The translations under genes were made by a program, and so were the position numbers. A DNA stretch of 64,000 nucleotides, from contig JAUIDD010000001.1 of NCBI GenBank assembly GCA_030429175.1, positions 108,268 to 172,267 on the forward strand. The letters are read 5' to 3'. Shown one piece after another: positions 53,394 to 61,075 of the stretch. Position 1 is the stretch's first letter; each line of letters begins with the position of its first letter. This DNA comes from Gammaproteobacteria bacterium (GTDB taxonomy: Bacteria > Pseudomonadota > Gammaproteobacteria > Coxiellales > Coxiellaceae). Under the pieces are notes generated by a model that saw nothing but the letters and a program-made list of their open reading frames with translations, ran no database searches and was not told the origin of the DNA.

Positions 53394-53995
53394 AATATTT
53401 ACAGCTTATAGGTTTAATAATACTTGCGGTTGCGTTAGCTGGTTGTGGTTTATCGACACCGGTAAACCTACCCGAAATGCATGTTTATAATTTAAGTGCG
53501 GTTAAACCAACGATAAATGCTCAGCAGCATCGCAGTAATAAAACCCTATTAGTATCTTTGCCAATTCCAGACCCAGGTTTTGAATCGAACAAAATGATTT
53601 ATGAGCCGCTACCTTTTAGCTTGCGTGGTTATGCCAGTCATCAGTGGGCTGCGCCACCGGCTCAAATGGTTTTACCGATGTTGGCACAATCGATAATTAA
53701 TCAAGGCTATTATAAGGCAGTGGTTACTACACCATTTACAGGTATGACCAATTATCGTTTGGATACGCGTGTGATTAGTTTCACCCAAGATTTTACCCAG
53801 CCTACCAGTCGTGAGCATGTGGTCTTGCAAGAAACATTAATCAATAGTGCTACGAGTGAAGTGGTAGCGAGCCGGCAGTTTAGTGTTTACGTACCTGCGC
53901 CACAGAATAATCCTTATAGTGGTGTTGTTGCAGCGAATCGTGCTGTAGCAGTACTCGGCAATGAAATTGCCGGATGGGCTGTTAAGCTGAGTTAA
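53390..53995 (+). CDS. ABC-type transport auxiliary lipoprotein (PqiC-like)
   Basis: A 201-residue outer-membrane-type lipoprotein: signal peptide with the lipobox LAGC at residue 19, then the family blocks LPIPDPGFESNKMIYEP, WAAPPAQMVLPMLAQSI and TNYRLDTRVISFTQDF. PqiC-type lipoproteins ring the outer end of MCE channels. Its start overlaps mlaD by four bases, so the operon ends with it. MlaA and MlaC are absent, so this system is PqiC-like in that respect. Confidence 0.85.
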   Translation: MKYLQLIGLIILAVALAGCGLSTPVNLPEMHVYNLSAVKPTINAQQHRSNKTLLVSLPIPDPGFESNKMIYEPLPFSLRGYASHQWAAPPAQMVLPMLAQSIINQGYYKAVVTTPFTGMTNYRLDTRVISFTQDFTQPTSREHVVLQETLINSATSEVVASRQFSVYVPAPQNNPYSGVVAANRAVAVLGNEIAGWAVKLS

Positions 53996-54071
53996 CTCAG
54001 ACTAAGTCGACACGTATATCAAGGTAGTTATAAATGGCGCGTAGTTAGGCTCAATTTGAAGCCGACTGCTT

Positions 54072-54476
54072 TTAAGAATGGAGTTTAAACTGACAGTTAC
54101 GCGGATCTATAATATTGGGTCTACCGCAAGTGTAGTCGTGGTGTTTTTTATCCCAATGCCAAGCGTGGTGATGCATGTTATTTTGAATTTGCACACTGTC
54201 AGGCGTATTAGATATCATAGCGATCCAAAAACCTTGAGTTGAGCGGTAGACACAGACTAAACGTTTTTCTTTCGGTGAGTAAAGTGCACCACCAAAGTCT
54301 TTAACATTAATCTGTGTGCCGTGTTCGGTTTTTTCAGATGAGCGCCAACCAGGTTTTTGATGTGAGACCCAGTGACCATCGTGTTCTTTAATAAGCTGTG
54401 TTGGGCAGGTGTCTGCGAATGTATATGTTGAAGCAAATAGTGTTAATGTGGTTGCTGCTAAGGTTCTCATATCCAT
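54072..54476 (-). CDS. Small exported protein of unknown function (DUF3757-like)
   Basis: A 134-residue protein with a signal peptide (RTLAATTLTLFASTYTFA, cut before DTCP). The mature part has four cysteines (DTCP, RLVCVY, DYTCGRP, RNCQF), probably two disulfides, and an aromatic/histidine-rich section. It vaguely matches DUF3757-type exported proteins, but I cannot confirm the family. The second methionine (54470) is an alternative start. It is transcribed convergent to the lipoprotein gene. Confidence 0.6.
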   Translation of the reverse strand: MDMRTLAATTLTLFASTYTFADTCPTQLIKEHDGHWVSHQKPGWRSSEKTEHGTQINVKDFGGALYSPKEKRLVCVYRSTQGFWIAMISNTPDSVQIQNNMHHHAWHWDKKHHDYTCGRPNIIDPRNCQFKLHS

Positions 54477-54585
54477 AAAAAATCTCCTTAGGAGGGAGGG
54501 GTGGTTGTTAATATGACAACATCTTATTACAGCTATCTCAAATGGTCAAATGCAGTACTGAATTTTAAACCCGAGTATATTGACA

Positions 54586-54621
54586 CCAATATTATATTGG
54601 GTTTTAATTGCGAAATTAAAA
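54586..54621 (+). promoter_or_regulatory. Tandem palindromes upstream of the C48-like/ankyrin gene
   Basis: A perfect 15-base palindrome CCAATATTATATTGG (54586-54600) is followed at once by TTTTAATT-GCGA-AATTAAAA (54602-54621). Both lie 45-80 bases before the effector start, where operator or regulator sites are expected. They are not the direct-repeat PmrA box. The function is inference; AT-rich sequence makes such palindromes cheaper than usual. Confidence 0.4.
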
Positions 54622-54666
54622 AATGCGTTTAAAAAATATGATGTTTGAGTAAAGGAGTGGTTACAC

Positions 54667-57258
54667 ATGAAGATTTCTGAGTTTATTGACGCTGTTCATA
54701 AAGTTTATAGGGAACATAACCTTAATATACACAAATCTGATCTTTTTGAAGAAGCTTTGTTCCTGTATTTTGGTGGAGATGATCAAGTCAAGCCAAGCAC
54801 ATCTTTCATTTTGCCATGGGATTCTGACTTGCAAAAAGTCATACCTTCCCTAGAGAGTGAAAAAATCGATCACATTGCTGTCTCGATTGGTGTAGATCAG
54901 TCTTCTTTCGATACTTTTTTAAGTAACCTTGAAAGAGATTTCCCAAAGTTGTTTCCAGTTCAAATTGAAAGCCAAATAAAACCTGGCCGTGATGAGTTAG
55001 GTCCTTTGCTGACGATGCAGATCAACATTTCGGATGAAAGTTTCTCTCGACTGTTAGATGTTTTCAAAATTACTGCTGAAAATATAATGGCAACAGATGA
55101 GCAAAGGGCTCGTTTTAAGAAACAAGAAGAGCAGCAAACACGTATCTTAGACGAACAACAGTCAGATTTATTCTTACGGTTGGTGGGTAAACAAAAACTT
55201 CGTTTCACATCTCCACACTTTAGAAGTTTTAGTGATGAATGGTATGATGACAAAAAAATTGGTCTGATTATGGCGGGAAGCTTAGATGCTAATTTTCCAC
55301 TCGTAAGCGGATGTTCTTTTAGGCGACAGGCGTCGTCTGTAACTATTGAGCAGTGTCACGTCTATATCCCCGTATATACACCCGCGGTTGCGCACGATAG
55401 TGGGCAAATAACCTATTACCTCGATAAAACTACACAGCCTCAGCCTATCAATGTAGATGAGATTGTACTTTTAAAAGATGTATTTGATGAACTTGAGGAG
55501 TCATTAACACAGAATGAAAACTGTCTGATCAGAATCATCACCCCTTGTTCATGGAGTAATGTGCATTGGACAACGTTACAATTTGATATAAAGCGTCAAG
55601 AAACTACGCTAACGGTGAGTATGTTTAATCACGATCCCAAACATGCCTCAGGTAAGTTTCCTGATGAGTTGAGAGTATGCTTAGAAGAAGCGTTGAAGAG
55701 ACGACTATTAGGTATTTTTCCTGAAGGTCAGTTAATTTTTGAGCCGTATTCTAAAGAGCACTACCCATATAGAGCTCGTCAAGATGAATTTGATGGAAAT
55801 AACTGTGGACCAATTCACTGTGCTGATGCGCTACATTTAATGCATCTTGAACCCTTAAAGAGTGGTTATTACTCACAAGAAGACTGTAAGGCATTGCGTA
55901 AAGCGCACAAGCTGTATTTGCAAGTTGATACAGACAAGCATGAAAAGACTACCACTAGAGGTGCTGTTTGTACATTGCCTACCACTGGGGTTTTATCAAC
56001 TATGTTCACGAGCTGTTTGCAAGGCGATGAATTTAGAACTCAATTAGTTACCTTTGCAGAAACCTTAAAACAAAAAGACTCAGAAAATGCTGCAGAGAGT
56101 GATGGTAAAGATGTTCTATCTGTTGAAACCGTACTTTCTGAGGTGCGTGGCTTAATTTTCGCTCCAAATGAGCTTTATTATATTCACGAACGTCTTTTGG
56201 TATTATGCGAAACGGGTATTTTATCGATTTTACAAAAATACCCACAGCTACAGCAACAGCTCTTAAGCTATGTTCCAACGTCAAATGTTGGTAAGCAGTC
56301 AAAGAATAATGTAAATCTGCTTGATCGTCTTTTGGTGACATACTTATTATTAGGTAATCAGTCTTTTCAGAACTACGATTATAAAGAATCGACAGATGAC
56401 CTCTATAAAGCACATTACACACTCTATAAATGCTTTGAACCTGAAAAACATGAGTACAATTTACAGGCTACTATGTCTTTAGTTACGAATTTAATCAAAA
56501 CATGTTTAGAGTCTGGTTATGTTAACGCGCTAGCGCAACTGCTTGAGTTTAAAGTTCCTAAAAGTCCTCAAGCACAAGTCCACAAAAACTTAAACATATC
56601 TCCTGGTTCGGGCTCATCTATAAGTCGAGGACAAGGGTTTCAAATAAGTAAAGTTGAGTTTATGAGTCTTACTGATAACGATCAAGCTGCTGAAGAATTA
56701 ATTGACTTAAACAAACTTAGAATAGAGCAGCTGCCTTTACTCCACTTCTATGCTTATAATGGTAAAGTTGAGGTTGTTAAGCGATTAATGGCCTGCAGTG
56801 GGATAAAGTTAGATTATGAATGTGATATTGAAGGACAGCAATTGACTGCAATCGATTATGCGCGCACCGCTCAAAATAATGACGGTATTACCAAGGGAGC
56901 GCAACAGTGTATAAAAGTCATTGCTGAGAAATTAGGCAAGCCTGTTGAGTCTGTGCTACCCACGGTTGTTGAGGCTAGCATGTTTGCAACGCCCGCAGGA
57001 GGTGCTACTCGTGACGTGCCAGTCAGTTTTAAGATTGTATTTAATAATCTGAAGAAAAAAAAATCAAAGATTATTTTTAAGACACTGCAAAAAGTTGAGC
57101 CATCTCAATTAGAGCAATTGTGCTCATGGTTAAAAGATCAGGAAGGCGGTGATGAATGTAATGAGTTTTTGGGTAAAGTGATAGAGTCACTCGATGCATT
57201 AAATCCATACCGCCAGGCTTGGGATAATCTTTCAATATCGATGGACTGCGCTATATAG
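54667..57258 (+). CDS. Putative effector: C48-like cysteine protease with ankyrin-like region
   Basis: An 863-residue protein. Residues about 140-170 form a charged helical segment. Residues 290-385 hold a papain-like, Ulp1-type centre: His300 in SNVHWTTLQFD, Asn321/Asp323 in MFNHDP, Gln372 in ARQDEFDG, and Cys380 in NNCGPIHCADAL. Residues about 688-760 resemble an ankyrin pair (LPLLHFYAYNGKVEVVKRL, then LTAIDYA). There is no signal peptide. The layout suggests a secreted protease or transferase modifying ubiquitin-like proteins in a host; alternatives are a YopJ-like acetyltransferase or a glutaminase-type effector. The triad is visible; the function is inferred. Confidence 0.68.
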   Translation: MKISEFIDAVHKVYREHNLNIHKSDLFEEALFLYFGGDDQVKPSTSFILPWDSDLQKVIPSLESEKIDHIAVSIGVDQSSFDTFLSNLERDFPKLFPVQIESQIKPGRDELGPLLTMQINISDESFSRLLDVFKITAENIMATDEQRARFKKQEEQQTRILDEQQSDLFLRLVGKQKLRFTSPHFRSFSDEWYDDKKIGLIMAGSLDANFPLVSGCSFRRQASSVTIEQCHVYIPVYTPAVAHDSGQITYYLDKTTQPQPINVDEIVLLKDVFDELEESLTQNENCLIRIITPCSWSNVHWTTLQFDIKRQETTLTVSMFNHDPKHASGKFPDELRVCLEEALKRRLLGIFPEGQLIFEPYSKEHYPYRARQDEFDGNNCGPIHCADALHLMHLEPLKSGYYSQEDCKALRKAHKLYLQVDTDKHEKTTTRGAVCTLPTTGVLSTMFTSCLQGDEFRTQLVTFAETLKQKDSENAAESDGKDVLSVETVLSEVRGLIFAPNELYYIHERLLVLCETGILSILQKYPQLQQQLLSYVPTSNVGKQSKNNVNLLDRLLVTYLLLGNQSFQNYDYKESTDDLYKAHYTLYKCFEPEKHEYNLQATMSLVTNLIKTCLESGYVNALAQLLEFKVPKSPQAQVHKNLNISPGSGSSISRGQGFQISKVEFMSLTDNDQAAEELIDLNKLRIEQLPLLHFYAYNGKVEVVKRLMACSGIKLDYECDIEGQQLTAIDYARTAQNNDGITKGAQQCIKVIAEKLGKPVESVLPTVVEASMFATPAGGATRDVPVSFKIVFNNLKKKKSKIIFKTLQKVEPSQLEQLCSWLKDQEGGDECNEFLGKVIESLDALNPYRQAWDNLSISMDCAI

Positions 57259-57317
57259 GGGTTTTACACTTGCCTATTAGATCATTTTAGTGTTCAATAT
57301 GCGGCTTGTGTCGCGTT

Positions 57318-57402
<85 letters not shown>

Positions 57403-57429
57403 CTTTTTTCATATTAATGAGGTAGTTAA

Positions 57430-58734
57430 ATGCAAAGTTCGATCCAAGTAGTAGAAGCGTTAAAACGAGAAATGACCATCACTGTGCCAGTTGAGGAAGT
57501 AAAAGCAGCATATGAAAAGCGATTGGCTGAAGTTGCGAAAAAAGCAAACATCAATGGTTTTCGTCCTGGTAAAGCGCCAACAAAAGTGATCGAGCAACGT
57601 TTTGGGAAAGGTGTCTTGGATGAGATTGCGGGTCAATTAATTCAAGCTAATTTTGCAAAAGCAGTTCAAGAAGACAAAGTTAAAGTAGTTGGTCAGCCCA
57701 CCGTTACTGAAATGGATGTTAAAAAAGACCAACCATTAGAATTCAAAACTACCTTTGAAGTTTATCCAGAGATCGATTTAAAAACATTAGAAGGCGTTGA
57801 AGTAACGCGTAAAACATCTGAAATTAAAGATAACGACATTCAAAAAATGCTTGAAAAAATTCAAACACAACATGCTACATTTGATGTGGTTGAACGCGCT
57901 GCAAAAGATGGTGACCGTGTTTTGATTGACTTTGATGGCACTATCGATGGTGAAGTATTCGAAGGTGGTGCAGCTAATCAGCATACTTTAGTATTAGGTT
58001 CAAAATCGATGATTCCAGGATTTGAGTCAGGTATCGAAGGCATGAGCCCTGGTGACACTAAAGATGTTGAGGTTAAATTTCCAGAAGATTATCAAGCAGA
58101 AGAACTTAAAGGCAAAGATGCGGTATTTAAAATCACCCTACACAAAGTAGAAGCGCCAAAGTTACCCCCTGTTGATGATGAGCTTGCTAAAAAGATGCAA
58201 GTAGAAGGTGGTGTTGATGCACTTAAAGAGAAAGTGATTGAAGGCATGCAACGCGAGCTTAAAGAAAAGCTTAAAAGTGTGGTCAAAGAGCAAGTGATGG
58301 ATAAACTGATTGAATTAAATGAATTCGAGGTGCCTGCTGCTTTAATTACTGCGGAAATACAACATCTTAAAAGATCAAACTTATCACGAATGGCTAGTCA
58401 ATATGGTTTGGATGTAGCTCAACTTGAAAAAATCAATTTGCCAGATGGGCCTTACAAAGAGCAGGCAGAAAAGCGTGTGCGTTTAGGTTTATTATTAGCA
58501 GAAGTGATTGCAAAATTTGAACTCAAACTCGATGCTGAGCGTGTTGATGCGCAAATCAAAGAAACAGCCAATTACTATCAAAAGCCTGAAGAAGTAGAGC
58601 AGTGGTATCGTGATAATAAAGAAGCACGTTCTGAAATTGAAGCAGCTGTACTTGAAGATCAGGCAGTAGATGCATTGCTTGAAGCAGCAAAGATCGTTGA
58701 AAAAGATGAAGCGTATCAAGATGTCATGAACTAG
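57430..58734 (+). CDS. tig: Trigger factor
   Basis: Ribosome-bound chaperone and prolyl isomerase that meets nascent chains first. The 434-residue protein has the ribosome-docking signature FRPGKAPTKVIEQRFG in the N-terminal domain, an FKBP-type domain (GDRVLIDFDGTIDGE to KFPEDYQAEELKGKD), and a long helical C-terminal chaperone domain. tig-clpP-clpX-lon is the common gammaproteobacterial order. Confidence 0.96.
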   Translation: MQSSIQVVEALKREMTITVPVEEVKAAYEKRLAEVAKKANINGFRPGKAPTKVIEQRFGKGVLDEIAGQLIQANFAKAVQEDKVKVVGQPTVTEMDVKKDQPLEFKTTFEVYPEIDLKTLEGVEVTRKTSEIKDNDIQKMLEKIQTQHATFDVVERAAKDGDRVLIDFDGTIDGEVFEGGAANQHTLVLGSKSMIPGFESGIEGMSPGDTKDVEVKFPEDYQAEELKGKDAVFKITLHKVEAPKLPPVDDELAKKMQVEGGVDALKEKVIEGMQRELKEKLKSVVKEQVMDKLIELNEFEVPAALITAEIQHLKRSNLSRMASQYGLDVAQLEKINLPDGPYKEQAEKRVRLGLLLAEVIAKFELKLDAERVDAQIKETANYYQKPEEVEQWYRDNKEARSEIEAAVLEDQAVDALLEAAKIVEKDEAYQDVMN

Positions 58735-59022
58735 GCGTAAGCGTATTCGCGTTTGACATAGATAATATAACGCGACATTTCCCCTCGATATTTTTAACAA
58801 AAAATTGGGTGGTTTTTTCTACTTACTATATTTGAGGTTGGTGAGGGTTCGAGTTAATTTTATCCATTCCTTAACACCTTCGGGTTGTCATACTGCATTA
58901 CATCACAACAGGTTCAATCGGTAAACCCCCCCCCGGTGTGGCTAATTTACGCTGCTTTCAAGGTTAAGGATAACCTGCTAAAATAATTAGTAACTTTTAC
59001 CCAATTAATAAAGGAAGTCTTT
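58735..59022 (+). other. tig-clpP intergenic region with a GGA hairpin and C9 tract
   Basis: No gene visible. Features are a nine-base C run at 58926-58934 and a hairpin AGGTTA-AGGA-TAACCT (58961-58976) about 45 bases before clpP, with GGA in its loop and so a possible CsrA site. A clpP promoter is expected here, but I could not place it with confidence. Confidence 0.4.
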
Positions 59023-59634
59023 ATGAGTAGTTCTATTATTGAGCCTAGTGCTAATTTAGTTCCCATGGTTGTTGAGCAAAGTTCTCGTGGTGAGCGTGCT
59101 TATGATATTTATTCACGACTCCTAAAAGAGCGGATTATTTTTTTAGTCGGCGGTGTTGAAGAACACATGGCTAATTTGGTTATTGCTCAAATGTTATTTT
59201 TGGAGTCTGAGAACCCTAATAAGGATATCTATCTGTACATTAACTCACCCGGCGGTGCGGTGACAGCTGGCCTTGCCATTTATGATACGATGCAATTTAT
59301 TAAGCCTGATGTGAGTACCTTATGTATTGGTATGGCAGCAAGTATGGGTGCGGTACTGCTGGCAGGTGGTGCTAAAGGTAAGCGTCATTGTCTGCCACAT
59401 TCAACGGTGATGATTCACCAGGTACTGGGTGGTTACCAAGGGCAGGGGACAGATATCCAGATCCATGCTAAAGAGACGCAACGTGTGAGTGATACACTCA
59501 ACCACATTTTAGCAAAACATACCGGTAAGTCATTTGAGGTAGTTGAGAGCGATACGAACCGCGATTATTTTATGCCAGCTGAAGAAGCCAAAGAGTATGG
59601 TTTGATCGATTCGGTCTTTAGAGAGCGTGAATAA
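59023..59634 (+). CDS. clpP: ATP-dependent Clp protease proteolytic subunit
   Basis: Serine peptidase that forms the 14-mer chamber fed by ClpX. The 203-residue protein has the active-site serine in [11 protein letters not shown] near residue 106, the His in MIHQVLGG near 131, and [19 protein letters not shown], all classic. The start ATG follows AAAGGAAG. It precedes clpX by 149 bases. Confidence 0.97.
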   Translation: MSSSIIEPSANLVPMVVEQSSRGERAYDIYSRLLKERIIFLVGGVEEHMANLVIAQMLFLESENPNKDIYLYINSPGGAVTAGLAIYDTMQFIKPDVSTLCIGMAASMGAVLLAGGAKGKRHCLPHSTVMIHQVLGGYQGQGTDIQIHAKETQRVSDTLNHILAKHTGKSFEVVESDTNRDYFMPAEEAKEYGLIDSVFRERE

Positions 59635-59722
59635 TCACTCATGATCATATATTGATCTAAATGAATACCGTAGTAGTTTCTTGGGTTTGTTTATTGTTTT
59701 CAATTATTTATTGATGGTATCA

Positions 59723-59750
59723 TTGAAAAAGGTGCATTTAGCCCCAATTT
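59723..59750 (+). promoter_or_regulatory. Sigma32 (heat-shock)-type promoter before clpX
   Basis: TTGAAA (59723-59728), 13 bases, then CCCCAATTT (59742-59750) matches the RpoH consensus CTTGAAA-N11-16-CCCCATnT. It sits 34 bases upstream of clpX and would drive clpX and, through the short 26-base gap, lon. Confidence 0.6.
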
Positions 59751-59783
59751 ACTAAGTTGAAGATGTAAAAAAGAGGTGGTCCC

Positions 59784-61049
59784 GTGACGACTCAAGATAC
59801 CAAACAAACGCTCTACTGCTCATTTTGCGGAAAAAGCCAGCATGAAGTTAAAAAATTGATTGCTGGTCCATCAGTATTTGTCTGTAATGAGTGTATTGAA
59901 CTATGTAATGATATTATCAGTGAGGAAGCGCAAGCAGCATCAAGCGTTGGTAATCTTGAGAGTGGTCGTTTACCCAGCCCTAAAGAATTACATGACCTGC
60001 TCAACCAATATGTTGTTGGCCAGGAGCATGCAAAGAAAGTGTTATCTGTTGCAGTTTACAATCATTACAAACGTCTCAATCACAAACCACGCGAGGGTGA
60101 TGTCGAGTTAGCAAAAAGTAATATTCTGCTGATTGGCCCAACAGGTTCAGGTAAAACCTTGTTGGCACAAACATTGGCGCGTATCTTAAATGTGCCGTTT
60201 GCGATTGCCGATGCGACGACGTTGACAGAAGCAGGTTATGTGGGTGAAGACGTCGAAAATATCATCCAAAAGCTGCTGCAAAAATGTAACTATAATGTTG
60301 AGAAGGCACAAACGGGTATTGTTTATATTGATGAAATCGATAAGATTGCTCGTAAAAGTGAAGGTCCTTCATTAACGCGTGATGTTTCGGGTGAAGGTGT
60401 GCAGCAAGCACTTCTTAAGCTGATTGAAGGTACGACTGCCTCTATTCCACCACAAGGTGGACGTAAGCATCCGCAACAAGAATATTTGCAAGTAGATACA
60501 TCGAATATCCTCTTTATCTGTGGTGGTGCATTTGCTGATATTACACGTATTATTCAGCAGCGTACTGACAAGTCAGGCATAGGCTTTGGTGCAGAAGTAC
60601 GTGATGTGAAAAAACTTGCTGTTGATGCCAAACTTTTAAAACAAATTGAACCAGAAGATTTAACACGTTTTGGTTTGATCCCTGAATTTATTGGTCGATT
60701 GCCAGTTATTGCTACCTTAAATGAATTAGATGAAGATGCCTTAATCAACATTTTAGTTGAACCTAAAAATGCACTGATCAAGCAGTATAGTAAGCTGTTT
60801 GAGTTAGAGGGTGTTGAGATTGATGTGCGTCCCGCGGGGCTAAAAGCGATTGCACAAAAAGCAATTGAGCGTAAAGCTGGCGCACGAGGATTGCGATCGA
60901 TTGTAGAGCATACGCTGATGGATCTGATGTATGAAATTCCCTCCATGATTGGCTTGCAGAAAGTGGTGATTGATGAAAATGTTATAAACAACGATGCAAA
61001 ACCTTTATTTATATTTGAGAATGATGGGGTTAATGACTCTGCTGCATAA
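59784..61049 (+). CDS. clpX: ATP-dependent Clp protease ATP-binding subunit ClpX
   Basis: Unfoldase that delivers substrates to ClpP. The 421-residue protein starts with the C4 zinc-binding domain ([14 protein letters not shown], then VCNECIELC, residues about 12-42), then Walker A GPTGSGKT near 117, the pore loop GYVGEDVE, Walker [10 protein letters not shown], and the IGF loop (GIGFGAEV) that docks ClpP. The GTG start at 59784 has AGAGGTGG upstream. Confidence 0.96.
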   Translation: MTTQDTKQTLYCSFCGKSQHEVKKLIAGPSVFVCNECIELCNDIISEEAQAASSVGNLESGRLPSPKELHDLLNQYVVGQEHAKKVLSVAVYNHYKRLNHKPREGDVELAKSNILLIGPTGSGKTLLAQTLARILNVPFAIADATTLTEAGYVGEDVENIIQKLLQKCNYNVEKAQTGIVYIDEIDKIARKSEGPSLTRDVSGEGVQQALLKLIEGTTASIPPQGGRKHPQQEYLQVDTSNILFICGGAFADITRIIQQRTDKSGIGFGAEVRDVKKLAVDAKLLKQIEPEDLTRFGLIPEFIGRLPVIATLNELDEDALINILVEPKNALIKQYSKLFELEGVEIDVRPAGLKAIAQKAIERKAGARGLRSIVEHTLMDLMYEIPSMIGLQKVVIDENVINNDAKPLFIFENDGVNDSAA

Positions 61050-61075
61050 GTACAAAACTAACCTAAAGGAAATAT

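Noticed and set aside
58926..58934. Nine-base C tract before clpP as a phase-variable switch
   Set aside because: It lies about 90 bases before clpP, outside any coding frame and not placed between recognisable promoter boxes.
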